Of a stretch of 64,000 nt of DNA, positions 1 to 8,260 are shown piece after piece. The first letter of the stretch is position 1. Every line of letters begins with the position of its first letter. This stretch comes from Gammaproteobacteria bacterium (GTDB lineage: Bacteria > Pseudomonadota > Gammaproteobacteria > Steroidobacterales > Steroidobacteraceae), in assembly GCA_025359205.1 (NCBI GenBank), contig JANYHD010000040.1:29600-93599 (forward strand), given 5' to 3'. The notes below the pieces were generated by a model that was given only the letters and a program-made list of their open reading frames with translations, ran no database searches and was not told the origin of the DNA. Position numbers and translations under genes: made by a program.

Positions 1-199
1 CGACATTGAGTACCGTGCCCGCACCGATCAGGCAATCGCGCAACCCCAGCGCCTTGAGGTTCGCGATGCTCGTGAACGGGTCTGGGGAGTTGAGCGGCAC
101 TTCGATGCAGCGAATACCGGCCTGGTACAGCGTAGTCGCCACTTGCGCGACGCTCGCAGGAGTCACGCCCCGCAGAATGGCCACCAGCGTGCGTGTCAT
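1..199 (-). CDS. dgoA: 2-dehydro-3-deoxy-6-phosphogalactonate aldolase, N-terminal part (cut by window edge)
   Basis: The first 66 codons are visible; the rest lies beyond the left edge. The reading starts MTRTLVAILRGVTP and continues to IEVPLNSPDP and LIGAGTVL, which is the N-terminal half of the KDPG/KDPGal aldolase barrel. Arg10 and Glu33 match the phosphate/active-site positions of the family; the Schiff-base lysine lies outside the window. The enzyme splits KDPGal into pyruvate and glyceraldehyde 3-phosphate. Its ATG overlaps the TGA of dgoK (ATGA), so the two are translationally coupled in one minus-strand operon with the dehydratase. The IEVPLNSP wording and the dgoK neighbour favour the galactonate enzyme over the Entner-Doudoroff KDPG aldolase. 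Confidence 0.9.
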   Translation of the reverse strand, partial: MTRTLVAILRGVTPASVAQVATTLYQAGIRCIEVPLNSPDPFTSIANLKALGLRDCLIGAGTVLNV

Positions 200-1143
200 G
201 ACGGGTCCCTCGAGGCTGCTTGTGAACGATAGATATGCATCAGGCCCGCGCGCGCCGCCGCTTCGCCATCGATGCTTTCCGGCGAAGCGCCAAAGGCCTG
301 CAGGGCACGCGCGTACAGGAGCGCCAATTGCTCCGTGCCAACGATATGCACGCTGCCGGCCGTGCCGTGCGCCATCAGGCGCAGTGCGCTGTGCGCATCG
401 CTCCCGATCAGCAGCCCTGACAGAAAAGCGGGCACGTCCGCGCTCGCCAGCTCGCCGATCAGCCGGCGGCTGCGGCACTGGAACAGGCGTTGCAGGAGGT
501 CTGCGGACGGTACCAGCCGCACCTGCTCCAGGCCGCGGGCGAAAGCCGCGTCGTCGGCGCCGGTTGCAGGGCCGGGCGCGCTGCGGGCGTCGCTGACCAG
601 CACGGAATGGCGCGTGAGCAGGGAATAAAGCTCGCCCGTGGGCGCGGTCAGGAAATCGCTCACTACGCCGTCGTTGATGGCCACCCACTTGGTATGCGTA
701 CCCGGCAGGCACAGCAGCCGTCGGCCCTTTCGCAGCGGCGGCTCGAGCTGCAACGCACCGAGTATCTGCGTTTCTTCGCCGCGCATGACATCTGGCGCAT
801 CGAGCCGGTTCGTGCAGGAGAGACCGGGCACGATGCACACCCGCCCGCCTTCGATGGTGACGCAGCGGGCCGCTATCTGGCCGGCACTGGCGGGGCAGGG
901 GACGTAGGGCACCTGCGTCCAGCCGATGCTCGAACCCACCATGCCGCACAACACGATCGGCAGCTCGCCATGATCGCGCTGCCAGTCTGAAACCAGCGTG
1001 GAAAGCAACCACGGGTAGGGTTGATCAACCGCCGCCGCACCTGGCCCGGCCTTGCTCGCAAGCGCAGCGCCATCCTCACTGCACAGGAACAGGCGCAGGT
1101 TGCTCGTGCCCCAGTCGCCGACGATGGCGGCAGCCGGGGTCAC
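196..1143 (-). CDS. dgoK: 2-dehydro-3-deoxygalactonokinase
   Basis: A 315-residue sugar kinase of the DgoK family. It phosphorylates 2-keto-3-deoxygalactonate, the middle step of the De Ley-Doudoroff pathway. The N-terminus has the nucleotide-binding signature IVGDWGTSNLRLFL; further landmarks are LCGMVGSSIGW, GEETQILGAL, LPGTHTKWV and the C-terminal IVGTEQLALLYARAL. An open frame continues about 48 codons upstream, but that part overlaps the dehydratase. The GTG at 1143 is the better start because it shares one base with the dehydratase stop (TAGTG). The 3' end overlaps dgoA by four bases, so all three genes look like one transcript. Length is normal for the family. Confidence 0.9.
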   Translation of the reverse strand: MTPAAAIVGDWGTSNLRLFLCSEDGAALASKAGPGAAAVDQPYPWLLSTLVSDWQRDHGELPIVLCGMVGSSIGWTQVPYVPCPASAGQIAARCVTIEGGRVCIVPGLSCTNRLDAPDVMRGEETQILGALQLEPPLRKGRRLLCLPGTHTKWVAINDGVVSDFLTAPTGELYSLLTRHSVLVSDARSAPGPATGADDAAFARGLEQVRLVPSADLLQRLFQCRSRRLIGELASADVPAFLSGLLIGSDAHSALRLMAHGTAGSVHIVGTEQLALLYARALQAFGASPESIDGEAAARAGLMHIYRSQAASRDPS

Positions 1144-2882
1144 TAATGTGATTCCCGCTCGACCATGCTGCCGCTGGCGCCCGCGAGGAAGTCGAAGTCG
1201 CAGCCGCGTTCGGCCTGGGTGACGTGTTCGGTGTACAGCCGGTAGTAGCCACGCGTGAATTTCGATGGCTGCTGGTTCTGTTGCCACTCGGCCAGCCTTG
1301 CCTTGAGCTCATGGGCGTCGATCAGCAGCTCGAGGCGGCGATTGGGCCCGTCGAGCAGGATCTCATCGCCGCTGCGGACCACGGCGAGCGGGCCGCCGGC
1401 CGCCGACTCGGGCGAGACGTGCAGCACCACCGTGCCGAAGGCCGTGCCGCTCATGCGCGCATCGGATATGCGCACCATGTCTTTGACGCCCTGCTCGAGC
1501 AACTTGCGCGGCAGCGGCATGTTGCCGACCTCCGGCATTCCAGGATACCCCTTCGGCCCGCAGCCCTTAAGCACCAGCACGCTGTCGGCGTCGACCACCA
1601 GCGCCGGGTCGTCGATACGCGCGTGCAGGTCTTCGATGGACTCGAACACCACGGCCCGGCCGCGATGCCTGAACAGCTCATTGGCTGCGGCGCTCGGCTT
1701 CATGACGGCGCCGCCCGGACACAGGTTGCCACTCAGCACCCAGATGCCGGAGGCCGGCTTGACCGGCGCGGACAGCGGACGAATAACTTCGCGATTGAAA
1801 CACTCGGCCGCGGCGTAGCTCTCACCCAAGGTCTGGCCCGTGATCGTGGGTACGCCCGCGTTCAGCAACGAGTCGAGTTCCTTCATCACGGCCGGCAGGC
1901 CACCGGCATAGTGCAGGTCTTCCATCAGGTAACGGCCGGAGGGTTGCAGGTCGACGAGCAGCGGGATGCCGGATGAGAGGTGATCGAAGTCGGACAGTTC
2001 GAACGGGACACCCAGGCGTCCCGCCAGCGCCAGCAGGTGCAGCACGGCGTTGGTGGAACCGCCGATGGCCGCCAGCACGCGCACCGCATTTTCAAACGCG
2101 CTGCGGGTGAGGATTTTGGAGATGCGCAGGTCTTCGCGTGCCATGCGCACGATGAGCCGGCCGCTGTCGTGCGCGATCAGCCGGCGGCGTGCGTCGACGG
2201 CGGGCGCCGTTGCGTTGAACGGCAAGGCAAGGCCCATGGCCTCGACCAGGCCGGCCATCGTCGAGGCGCTGCCCATCGTCATGCAGGTGCCCGGCGTGCG
2301 TGACATGCCCGATTCTGCCGCCATGAATTCGGCGGTGGACATGGTGCCGGCGCGCACCGCCTCGCTGAATCGCCACACGTCGGTGCCCGAACCGATGTCG
2401 CGGCCGCGAAACTTGCCGTTGAGCATCGGGCCGCTGGAGACGACGATCGTCGGCAGATCGACGCTCGCAGCCCCCATCAGCTGGCCCGGCGTGGTCTTGT
2501 CACAGCCACCCAGCAGCACCACCGCGTCGATGGGATTGCCGCGTATCGATTCCTCGACCTCCATGGCCAGCAGGTTGCGAAACAGCATCGCGGTGGGCCG
2601 CATCTGTGTCTCGCCGAGCGACATGGCCGGAAACTCCAGTGGCAAGCCGCCGGCCTCCCAGACCCCGCGCTTGACGTGTTCGGCGACGTCGCGGAGGCCC
2701 GCGTTGCAGGGCGTAAGCTCTGACCAGGTGTTGCAGATGCCGATGACCGGCCGGCCGTCGAAGGCATCGGCCGGTAGGCCCTGGCTCTTCATCCAGCTGC
2801 GGTGGATGAAGCCGTCCTTACCCTGGCCGCCATAGCTCCTGGTGCTGCGGAGCACGGGCTTGTCTTTCGGTTTTGGGCTCAA
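1143..2882 (-). CDS. IlvD/Edd-family sugar-acid dehydratase (L-arabinonate/D-galactonate type)
   Basis: A 579-residue member of the IlvD/Edd dehydratase family, which removes water from aldonic acids to give 2-keto-3-deoxy acids using an Fe-S cluster and Mg. Cys59 (LTPCN), Cys127 (GGCDKTTPG) and Cys200 (GTCMTMG) fit the three cluster ligands known from Rhizobium L-arabinonate dehydratase, also 579 residues long. Lys129 follows Cys127 as expected and Ser478 lies in ARMSGTAFG. That characterised enzyme also accepts D-galactonate and D-fuconate. With dgoK and dgoA directly downstream, D-galactonate is the likely substrate, so this gene would replace the usual enolase-superfamily DgoD. This substrate call is inference; L-arabinonate remains possible. 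Confidence 0.88.
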   Translation of the reverse strand: MSPKPKDKPVLRSTRSYGGQGKDGFIHRSWMKSQGLPADAFDGRPVIGICNTWSELTPCNAGLRDVAEHVKRGVWEAGGLPLEFPAMSLGETQMRPTAMLFRNLLAMEVEESIRGNPIDAVVLLGGCDKTTPGQLMGAASVDLPTIVVSSGPMLNGKFRGRDIGSGTDVWRFSEAVRAGTMSTAEFMAAESGMSRTPGTCMTMGSASTMAGLVEAMGLALPFNATAPAVDARRRLIAHDSGRLIVRMAREDLRISKILTRSAFENAVRVLAAIGGSTNAVLHLLALAGRLGVPFELSDFDHLSSGIPLLVDLQPSGRYLMEDLHYAGGLPAVMKELDSLLNAGVPTITGQTLGESYAAAECFNREVIRPLSAPVKPASGIWVLSGNLCPGGAVMKPSAAANELFRHRGRAVVFESIEDLHARIDDPALVVDADSVLVLKGCGPKGYPGMPEVGNMPLPRKLLEQGVKDMVRISDARMSGTAFGTVVLHVSPESAAGGPLAVVRSGDEILLDGPNRRLELLIDAHELKARLAEWQQNQQPSKFTRGYYRLYTEHVTQAERGCDFDFLAGASGSMVERESH

Positions 2883-2930
2883 GGCCTTTGTCCTCGCTGG
2901 TTTGGCGTCGCCAGCATTTTGCCCGGCTGC

Positions 2931-3046
2931 ATTTTCATAATATCAATATACTTCGAATGAAATCGACCGCAGTGCCCGCAAGGTCCAGGTTGGCGGGTAG
3001 TAGGCATCGCGGGGGAAAAGCATATTATCATATTAATGCTATGATA
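2931..3046. promoter_or_regulatory. AT-rich divergent control region with inverted repeat
   Basis: This is the stretch between the galactonate operon (minus) and the SDR gene (plus), and it is sharply AT-rich against a GC-rich background. It holds a perfect inverted repeat TATCATA-N7-TATGATA at 3026-3046. The second arm contains TATGAT, a good -10 hexamer for the SDR gene. A looser AT-rich patch, CATAATATCAATATAC, lies at 2936-2951. The 11-mer ATATTATCATA at 3022-3032 recurs exactly, in inverse orientation, in front of the secreted hydrolase at 5471. GntR-type sugar-acid regulators use comparable AT-rich palindromes, but no regulator gene is in view. Operator function is inferred. Confidence 0.45.
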
Positions 3047-3081
3047 GCGTACGGGCCGGCGCCGGGGCCGGCGGGGGTCGC

Positions 3082-3849
3082 ATGTACCGCATCGGTGATC
3101 TGCAAGATAAGCGCATATTGGTCACGGGCGCCAGCAGCGGCATTGGTGCGGCGCTGGCCGAGGCATTTGCGCTGCAGGGTGCACGCGTGGCGCTGCATGG
3201 CCACCGGCACGCCGCAGCCATGGCCGCAGCCGTGCAGCGCATCCAGGATGCCGGCGGGCGGGCCGTTGCCCTCGTCGCAGACCTGGGCGAAGCGGGTGCC
3301 GGGCGACGCGTCGTCGACGCGGCCGCCCGCGGCCTGGACGGCCTCGACGTGCTCATCAACAGTGCCGGCTCCATCGTCGCTCGCGAACCCATCGTTGATG
3401 CCGATGACGCCTTGCTGGACCGGGTCTTCGACCTGAACGCCCGGGCGGTGCTGGCTACCTGCCAGGCAGCCGTGCCGCACATGGTGGCGCGCGGCGGTGG
3501 CGCCATCATCAACGTCGGCTCGATCGCTGCGCTCGATGGCGGTGGGCGAGGGGCAGGCCTGTATGCGTCGGCCAAGGCCTTCGTGCACGCGCTGACGCGC
3601 CATCTGGCGCGCGACCTGGCCGCCTCCAACATCCGCGTCAACGCCGTCGCGCCGGGCGCGATCGACACGCCGTTCCATGTGAGCACGCCACCGGAGCGCA
3701 TGCAGGCCATGAAGTCGGCGATACCGATGGGCCGGATCGGCGTGCCCGCCGATTGCATCGGGGCCTTTCTGTTCCTGGCGTCGGCGGAGCTCAGCGGCTA
3801 CATCACCGGCCAGATCATCCACGTGAACGGCGGGCAGGCGATGCCCTGA
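3082..3849 (+). CDS. SDR-family NAD(P)-dependent oxidoreductase
   Basis: A 255-residue classical short-chain dehydrogenase. The cofactor motif TGASSGIG lies near residues 14-21, NSAG near 92-95, the catalytic Ser in NVGSIA and the Tyr/Lys pair in YASAK. The C-terminal YITGQIIHVNGGQAMP is typical of the family. It is transcribed divergently from the galactonate operon across a shared AT-rich control region. A role as a sugar or aldonate dehydrogenase feeding the De Ley-Doudoroff steps (for example galactose to galactonolactone) is therefore likely but not proven. General annotation as a 3-oxoacyl-ACP reductase-like protein would be the sequence-only alternative. Confidence 0.85.
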   Translation: MYRIGDLQDKRILVTGASSGIGAALAEAFALQGARVALHGHRHAAAMAAAVQRIQDAGGRAVALVADLGEAGAGRRVVDAAARGLDGLDVLINSAGSIVAREPIVDADDALLDRVFDLNARAVLATCQAAVPHMVARGGGAIINVGSIAALDGGGRGAGLYASAKAFVHALTRHLARDLAASNIRVNAVAPGAIDTPFHVSTPPERMQAMKSAIPMGRIGVPADCIGAFLFLASAELSGYITGQIIHVNGGQAMP

Positions 3850-3862
3850 GTGTGTGCCGGCA

Positions 3863-4492
3863 CTAGTGTGCGGCCGGCGTGAATGGCCAAAGCGTGCAGC
3901 CGAAGAAGCCCATGGGGGCGTGCGCGGGATTCGGCCACAGCTCCACGGAGACCGGCTCCACGCGCGGACGGGCGGGTAGCAGCAGCAGTACGTGTCCGTC
4001 CAGGACCTCCAGCTCACCCTGGCCCGTGAATGCGCCCTCGTCGCCGCTGTAGATCTTGTAGGCGATATTGCCGGAGGAATAGAGACGGCAGACCAGCAGC
4101 GCCGCTACTTCGGCCCGGCGGGTAATGCCGACGCCGATGTGCCCCTCGTTGTAGAGGTCCCAGAAATTGAATCCGGCCTCGCCGGTGCCGGCAGTGCCCA
4201 GCAGAAAGGCAGGCTTCCAGAATGACAGGTGCGTGCCGTCGGCGGCGTACGGGGCGTTGGGCGTGACGGAAACGGCCTCACCCAGGGTGGGTGGCACGCC
4301 AAGCGACAGCAGCTTTTGCAGCGCCCGGGTGATCTGCGGAGCGCTGAAGTCCGCCACCGGCGCGGCGCCCGGAAATCCGGCGCGCATCTGCTCACTCAGC
4401 GGCGCGGCCCAGGCAGGCGCAACCAGGGCAAGCATCGCTATCGGCGCCCAGACCGATGCGCTCGTGGGCTTGCTGACTATCTGCTGCGTCAT
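3863..4492 (-). CDS. exported protein of unknown function
   Basis: A 209-residue protein that I do not recognise. The N-terminus has a hydrophobic stretch ending in LVAPAWAAP, a good signal peptide with cleavage near residue 29. The mature part contains FSAPQITRALQKLLSLG and a segment NFWDLYNEGHIGVGITRR, with no catalytic signature I can name. It begins 15 bases after the stop of the upstream esterase on the same strand, and GGAG lies about nine bases before its ATG, so the two probably form an operon. It likely works in the periplasm with the esterase and glycosidases of this island; that is context inference only. Confidence 0.7.
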   Translation of the reverse strand: MTQQIVSKPTSASVWAPIAMLALVAPAWAAPLSEQMRAGFPGAAPVADFSAPQITRALQKLLSLGVPPTLGEAVSVTPNAPYAADGTHLSFWKPAFLLGTAGTGEAGFNFWDLYNEGHIGVGITRRAEVAALLVCRLYSSGNIAYKIYSGDEGAFTGQGELEVLDGHVLLLLPARPRVEPVSVELWPNPAHAPMGFFGCTLWPFTPAAH

Positions 4493-4507
4493 CTCGTTGA
4501 CTCCATG

Positions 4508-5425
4508 TCAGCTGCCCTTGAGGAATCCGCTGGCGGCGAGCCAGTTGTAGAAGAGCGTCGGCCATATTGCAACCGCCGGCGGGTTGGCGTCGCGCAGGCC
4601 GAATCCATGATTGGCATTGGCGAGAATGTGCAATTCTGCCGCGCCACCGGCGGCCACGATGTCCCGATACAGTTGCGGCAGGCGCGCGACCAGTGCGGGC
4701 GAGTCCTGCGCACCACACAGCAGGAACATGGGCGGCAGCCGCTTCGGCAGCGGCATGCTCTCGGGTATGCCCGGATACATCAGCCCCACGAAAGCCGGGC
4801 TGGCGGATTGCCGTTCAACCTCGTCGCCCCCCTTGGCGCTATCGCTCCCGGTGTTCAAAGCGCGAGCCGGCCGCGTGCCGGCCAGCAGCGCGAGTTCGCC
4901 GCCGGCCGAGAAACCCAGTACGCCAACCCGTCCGGCATCGATATGCCATGCGGTGGCTCGGTTGCGCACGAATCGAATGGCCCGTTGCACGTCTGCGAGC
5001 TCGTCGCCTTCCACGGTATAGGTCGAGCCGCGCTGCCGGGCGAGCCGGTACTTGAGCACGAAGGCGGCGATGCCGTGTGCGCTCAGCCATTGACCAACCC
5101 AGTAGCCCTCGTGATCCATCCACAGTTCGCTGTGCCCGCCGCCGGGAATCACGATCACGGCCGCGCCGGTCGCCAGCGCCGGGTCAGGCAGGTAGGGAGT
5201 CAGTGACGGGTGGTGAACACTGGTTATGATGTGCTCGCCCAGTTCGGTCAGGCGGACTTGCTCGGGTGCAGCCGCTGCCGCAGTGCCTGGCGGATCGCCG
5301 GGCCAGATGGAGACGGAGGCATTCCCGACCGCACCGCTTTCGGCTGCAGCTGCGCCCGCCGTGGTGATGCGCGCCCACGCCAGTACCGATGCAGTCAGCA
5401 GCAAATGCGGCCAGCGTCGCTGCAT
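4508..5425 (-). CDS. secreted alpha/beta-hydrolase (carbohydrate esterase-like)
   Basis: A 305-residue alpha/beta-hydrolase with a signal peptide (MQRRWPHLLLTASVLAWARI to about residue 27). The oxyanion-hole motif is IPGGGHSELW, the nucleophile elbow is GFSAGG and a late His sits in NANHGFGL. An Asp in LLCGAQDSP completes a plausible triad. This is the pattern of acetyl-esterase/BD-FAE-like enzymes that deacylate plant polysaccharides. An open frame runs 73 codons further upstream, but it would overlap the divergent hydrolase gene and would hide the signal peptide, so the ATG at 5425 is chosen. It shares a control region with the secreted hydrolase on the plus strand. Confidence 0.85.
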   Translation of the reverse strand: MQRRWPHLLLTASVLAWARITTAGAAAAESGAVGNASVSIWPGDPPGTAAAAAPEQVRLTELGEHIITSVHHPSLTPYLPDPALATGAAVIVIPGGGHSELWMDHEGYWVGQWLSAHGIAAFVLKYRLARQRGSTYTVEGDELADVQRAIRFVRNRATAWHIDAGRVGVLGFSAGGELALLAGTRPARALNTGSDSAKGGDEVERQSASPAFVGLMYPGIPESMPLPKRLPPMFLLCGAQDSPALVARLPQLYRDIVAAGGAAELHILANANHGFGLRDANPPAVAIWPTLFYNWLAASGFLKGS

Positions 5426-5470
5426 GGGTGAGGTGCTCCGGAGGGGCGTGCGGGGTCGGTAAGCTATTTG

Positions 5471-5481
5471 TATGATAATAT
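5471..5481. promoter_or_regulatory. AT-rich 11-mer shared with the galactonate control region
   Basis: TATGATAATAT lies between the divergent esterase and secreted hydrolase genes. It matches exactly, in inverse orientation, the 11-mer at 3022-3032 in front of the galactonate operon and SDR gene. A common regulator for both promoters is the simplest reading, but the match is short and also resembles a -10 box. Confidence 0.35.
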
Positions 5482-5528
5482 TGCGGGCCGCGTTTGCAAG
5501 TCTGATCGCCGATGCGAGGTTCAACAAG

Positions 5529-8216
5529 ATGCGCAGTCTGATGATCATCCTGTGGGCCTGTGCAGTGCTGGCTGGGGTTCCTGTCGCGGCGGTCGCTGCC
5601 AGCGCCACCGCTGGCGCCGCTGCCGCGGATGCGCCAACCGCCACGGCCTCGCGCCGAGTCTACGTCGACCAGGCGGGCACCATACGCTGGCGTGACAACA
5701 GCCAGGAAATTGGCCTGTTCGGCGCCAATTACTGCCTGATGTCCGGCTCCGACTACCGCATGGCAGGGCTCCTGTCGCGCGATCGCAAGCAGATGATCGA
5801 CGAGGACATGGCGCAGTTCGCGCGCATGGGCTGGACCGCGCTGCGGCTGTGTTCCTGGGGTGACTGGGAGAATTCGGACCGGCAGGGAAACCTGGTCGTC
5901 AACGAGCACGTGGACCTGCTCGACTACCTGGTCGCCGCGGCCCGCAACCGCGGCGTCTATATCCTGCTGACGCCGATCCATACCTACGATCCGCGCTTCG
6001 CCGATCAGCTAGGCAAGCCATCGACCGAGGTTGGCTTCTCCCGATACTACGATCGCGCGGAAATGGGGCTGCAGCCCGAGTCGATCCGGGCGCAGGCCAA
6101 CTACATCGGGCAACTGCTGCGGCACGTCAACCCTTACACGGGTGTAGCGCTGAAGGACGAGCCGGCCATCCTGTTCGTCGAGGTCATCAACGAACCCGTG
6201 CACCATCCTGAAGATCTCAAGGGCTCGGTGGCCTACGTCAATACCCTGGTCAAAGCCGTACGCGACAGCGGCAGCCGGCAGCTGACGTTCTTCAATGTCT
6301 CGCAGGATTTCAACATTTCAGAGGCTTTGCGCCGCTCGCAGGTCGATGGTGCCAGCTTTGGCTGGTATCCCTCGAGCCTGGTCGCAGGGCACACGCTGCA
6401 GGGGAATTTCCTGCAGAGCGTCGATGCCTACCCGGACATGCTGCGGCCGGAGCTGGCGCAGCGACCGCGCATTGTTTACGAATTCGACCAGGCCGACCTG
6501 CTGACGGGCTACATGTACCCTGCCATGGCGCGCACCTTTCGGGCAGTGGGCGCGCAGTGCGCCACGATGTTTGCCTATGACTCACTGCAAACCGCGCCCT
6601 ACAACCTCGGTTGGCAGACTCACTACCTGAACCTCGTGCACACGCCCAGGAAAGCCGTGAGCGCCATCATTGCCGCCGAGGCCATGCGCCGGCTGCCGTT
6701 GCGGCAGGACTACGGACGCTATCCCGCCAGCCGAAACTTTGGCGATTTCCGCGTCAGCTACGAAGAGGACCTGAGTGAACTGAACGCGGCTGATGCCTAC
6801 ATGAACGCTGGGCCGACGCACACGGAGCCGCGCGCCGCTGACCAGCTCAAACGCATCGTCGGCTTCGGCTCCTCGCCGCTGGTCGCGTACGAGGGAACGG
6901 GCGCGTATTTCCTCGACAAGGTGCGCGAGGGCGTGTGGCGGCTCGAAATCTATCCGGACGAGCTGCTGGTCCGCGATCCCTTCGAGCAGCCACAGCCCGG
7001 CAAGGTGGTCTCGCGCCTGCTCGACCGTTCGTGGCCGATGACGGTGCACTTGCCGGACCTCGGCGCTGCGTTCTACGCGCAGCCGGTACGGCTATGGCAG
7101 AAGCATGCGGGTGCGCAACAGCGCGCGCAGTCCGGGCGCTTCACCGCCGCAGCAGGCGTGTGGCTGCTGAGTGCGGCTGCGCAAGTCAATACGGCTACGC
7201 TGCCGGCCACGGTCAATCGAGTGGGCTTCGATGAATACCATGTCAATGAACCGCGCCGCTACGGCGATGATGTCCAGACCCTGACACCCTCAGAGTTCGT
7301 GACCGGCGCTGCGGTCCGGGTGCGTGTGCGGGTCGCAAATGATGCGCTGCCTGACGCCGTGTCGCTGTGGCTGCGGCCGCTCGGCAGCCGTGATTTCGGC
7401 GCGCCCTTGGCCATGACGAGGACTTCCGGCAATGAATACGCCGCGACGCTGGATCCTGACCGGACTGGCACCGGCGTGTACGAATATGCTGTGACGACGA
7501 CGACTGCTGAGCGCCGGACCACTTTTCCTGGTGCGGCGAATGGCCAGCCGGGAACCTGGCCATTCCACGGTGATTTGTTCTGGAGCTTCCACGTCACGCT
7601 CGGGCACGCAGCGCTGCGCCTGCTCGATCCGGGCCGCGATGCCGCGCGCTTATCCTTCGTGCGGCCGGGCGAGCAATACCGCTCGGCGTTCTTCAAGATC
7701 CTGCCTGGCGAATCCAGCGACGCGGCCGCGCTGCGCCTTGAGTTGCCGCGGCTCGGCGCGGATACGCCGCCGCGCTACGCCGCGTCCCTGTACATAGGCG
7801 ACACCATCGCGGCCAGGGCCGCCGTGGCTCCGGTGGCAGATCGCCTGCATATCAGGCTGCGCGCGGCGGGGGGTGAACACGGCTTGGTGACCGTCAAGTT
7901 GATCGAAAAGGACGGCTCGAGCTGGAACGTGGACGCAAAGGCCGACGGTCATTGGAGCGAAGTGAGCGTACCGCTCGAGGAACTGCGGCCGGGCCGCAGC
8001 ATCCTGATTCCGACTCCCTACCCTGGATTGTGGAACTACTGGCGGGCGAGTCCGGCCAATCGCGGCGGCGTGGGCGATCGCGTGCACATCGGGGATATCG
8101 AGCGGCTCGAACTGGATATCGAAGCGAGCCACGCGAGCGATGCGCTCATCGATGCAGCGGGCGTCGACGTGGAATCGGTCTGGCTGAGTTTCGACCGCAA
8201 GATCGCAACGTCGTAG
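5529..8216 (+). CDS. large secreted clan GH-A-like glycoside hydrolase
   Basis: An 895-residue exported enzyme. The start at 5529 is preferred over one 57 bases upstream because GAGG sits nine bases before it and a clean signal peptide follows (MRSLMIILWACAVLAG, cleavage near residue 24). Residues about 40-400 look like a GH5/clan GH-A barrel. The acid/base Glu would be E222 in VEVINEPVHH and the nucleophile E318 in IVYEFDQAD. About 500 further residues form probable beta-sandwich domains, with a late segment rich in carbohydrate-binding-like strands (VTVKLIEKDGSSWNVDA). It sits between an esterase and a GH35 enzyme, so a plant or algal polysaccharide is the likely target. The family number and substrate are uncertain. 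Confidence 0.75.
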   Translation: MRSLMIILWACAVLAGVPVAAVAASATAGAAAADAPTATASRRVYVDQAGTIRWRDNSQEIGLFGANYCLMSGSDYRMAGLLSRDRKQMIDEDMAQFARMGWTALRLCSWGDWENSDRQGNLVVNEHVDLLDYLVAAARNRGVYILLTPIHTYDPRFADQLGKPSTEVGFSRYYDRAEMGLQPESIRAQANYIGQLLRHVNPYTGVALKDEPAILFVEVINEPVHHPEDLKGSVAYVNTLVKAVRDSGSRQLTFFNVSQDFNISEALRRSQVDGASFGWYPSSLVAGHTLQGNFLQSVDAYPDMLRPELAQRPRIVYEFDQADLLTGYMYPAMARTFRAVGAQCATMFAYDSLQTAPYNLGWQTHYLNLVHTPRKAVSAIIAAEAMRRLPLRQDYGRYPASRNFGDFRVSYEEDLSELNAADAYMNAGPTHTEPRAADQLKRIVGFGSSPLVAYEGTGAYFLDKVREGVWRLEIYPDELLVRDPFEQPQPGKVVSRLLDRSWPMTVHLPDLGAAFYAQPVRLWQKHAGAQQRAQSGRFTAAAGVWLLSAAAQVNTATLPATVNRVGFDEYHVNEPRRYGDDVQTLTPSEFVTGAAVRVRVRVANDALPDAVSLWLRPLGSRDFGAPLAMTRTSGNEYAATLDPDRTGTGVYEYAVTTTTAERRTTFPGAANGQPGTWPFHGDLFWSFHVTLGHAALRLLDPGRDAARLSFVRPGEQYRSAFFKILPGESSDAAALRLELPRLGADTPPRYAASLYIGDTIAARAAVAPVADRLHIRLRAAGGEHGLVTVKLIEKDGSSWNVDAKADGHWSEVSVPLEELRPGRSILIPTPYPGLWNYWRASPANRGGVGDRVHIGDIERLELDIEASHASDALIDAAGVDVESVWLSFDRKIATS

Positions 8217-8260
8217 CGACCCCCGGATGGATCCCAGGGCAGCTGCTCCTGGTGCAGTGG

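Noticed and set aside
6..596. Plus-strand open frame of 196 codons at the left edge
   Set aside because: It is opposite dgoK/dgoA, whose protein families are clear; the plus-strand product is Arg/Pro-rich without family marks.
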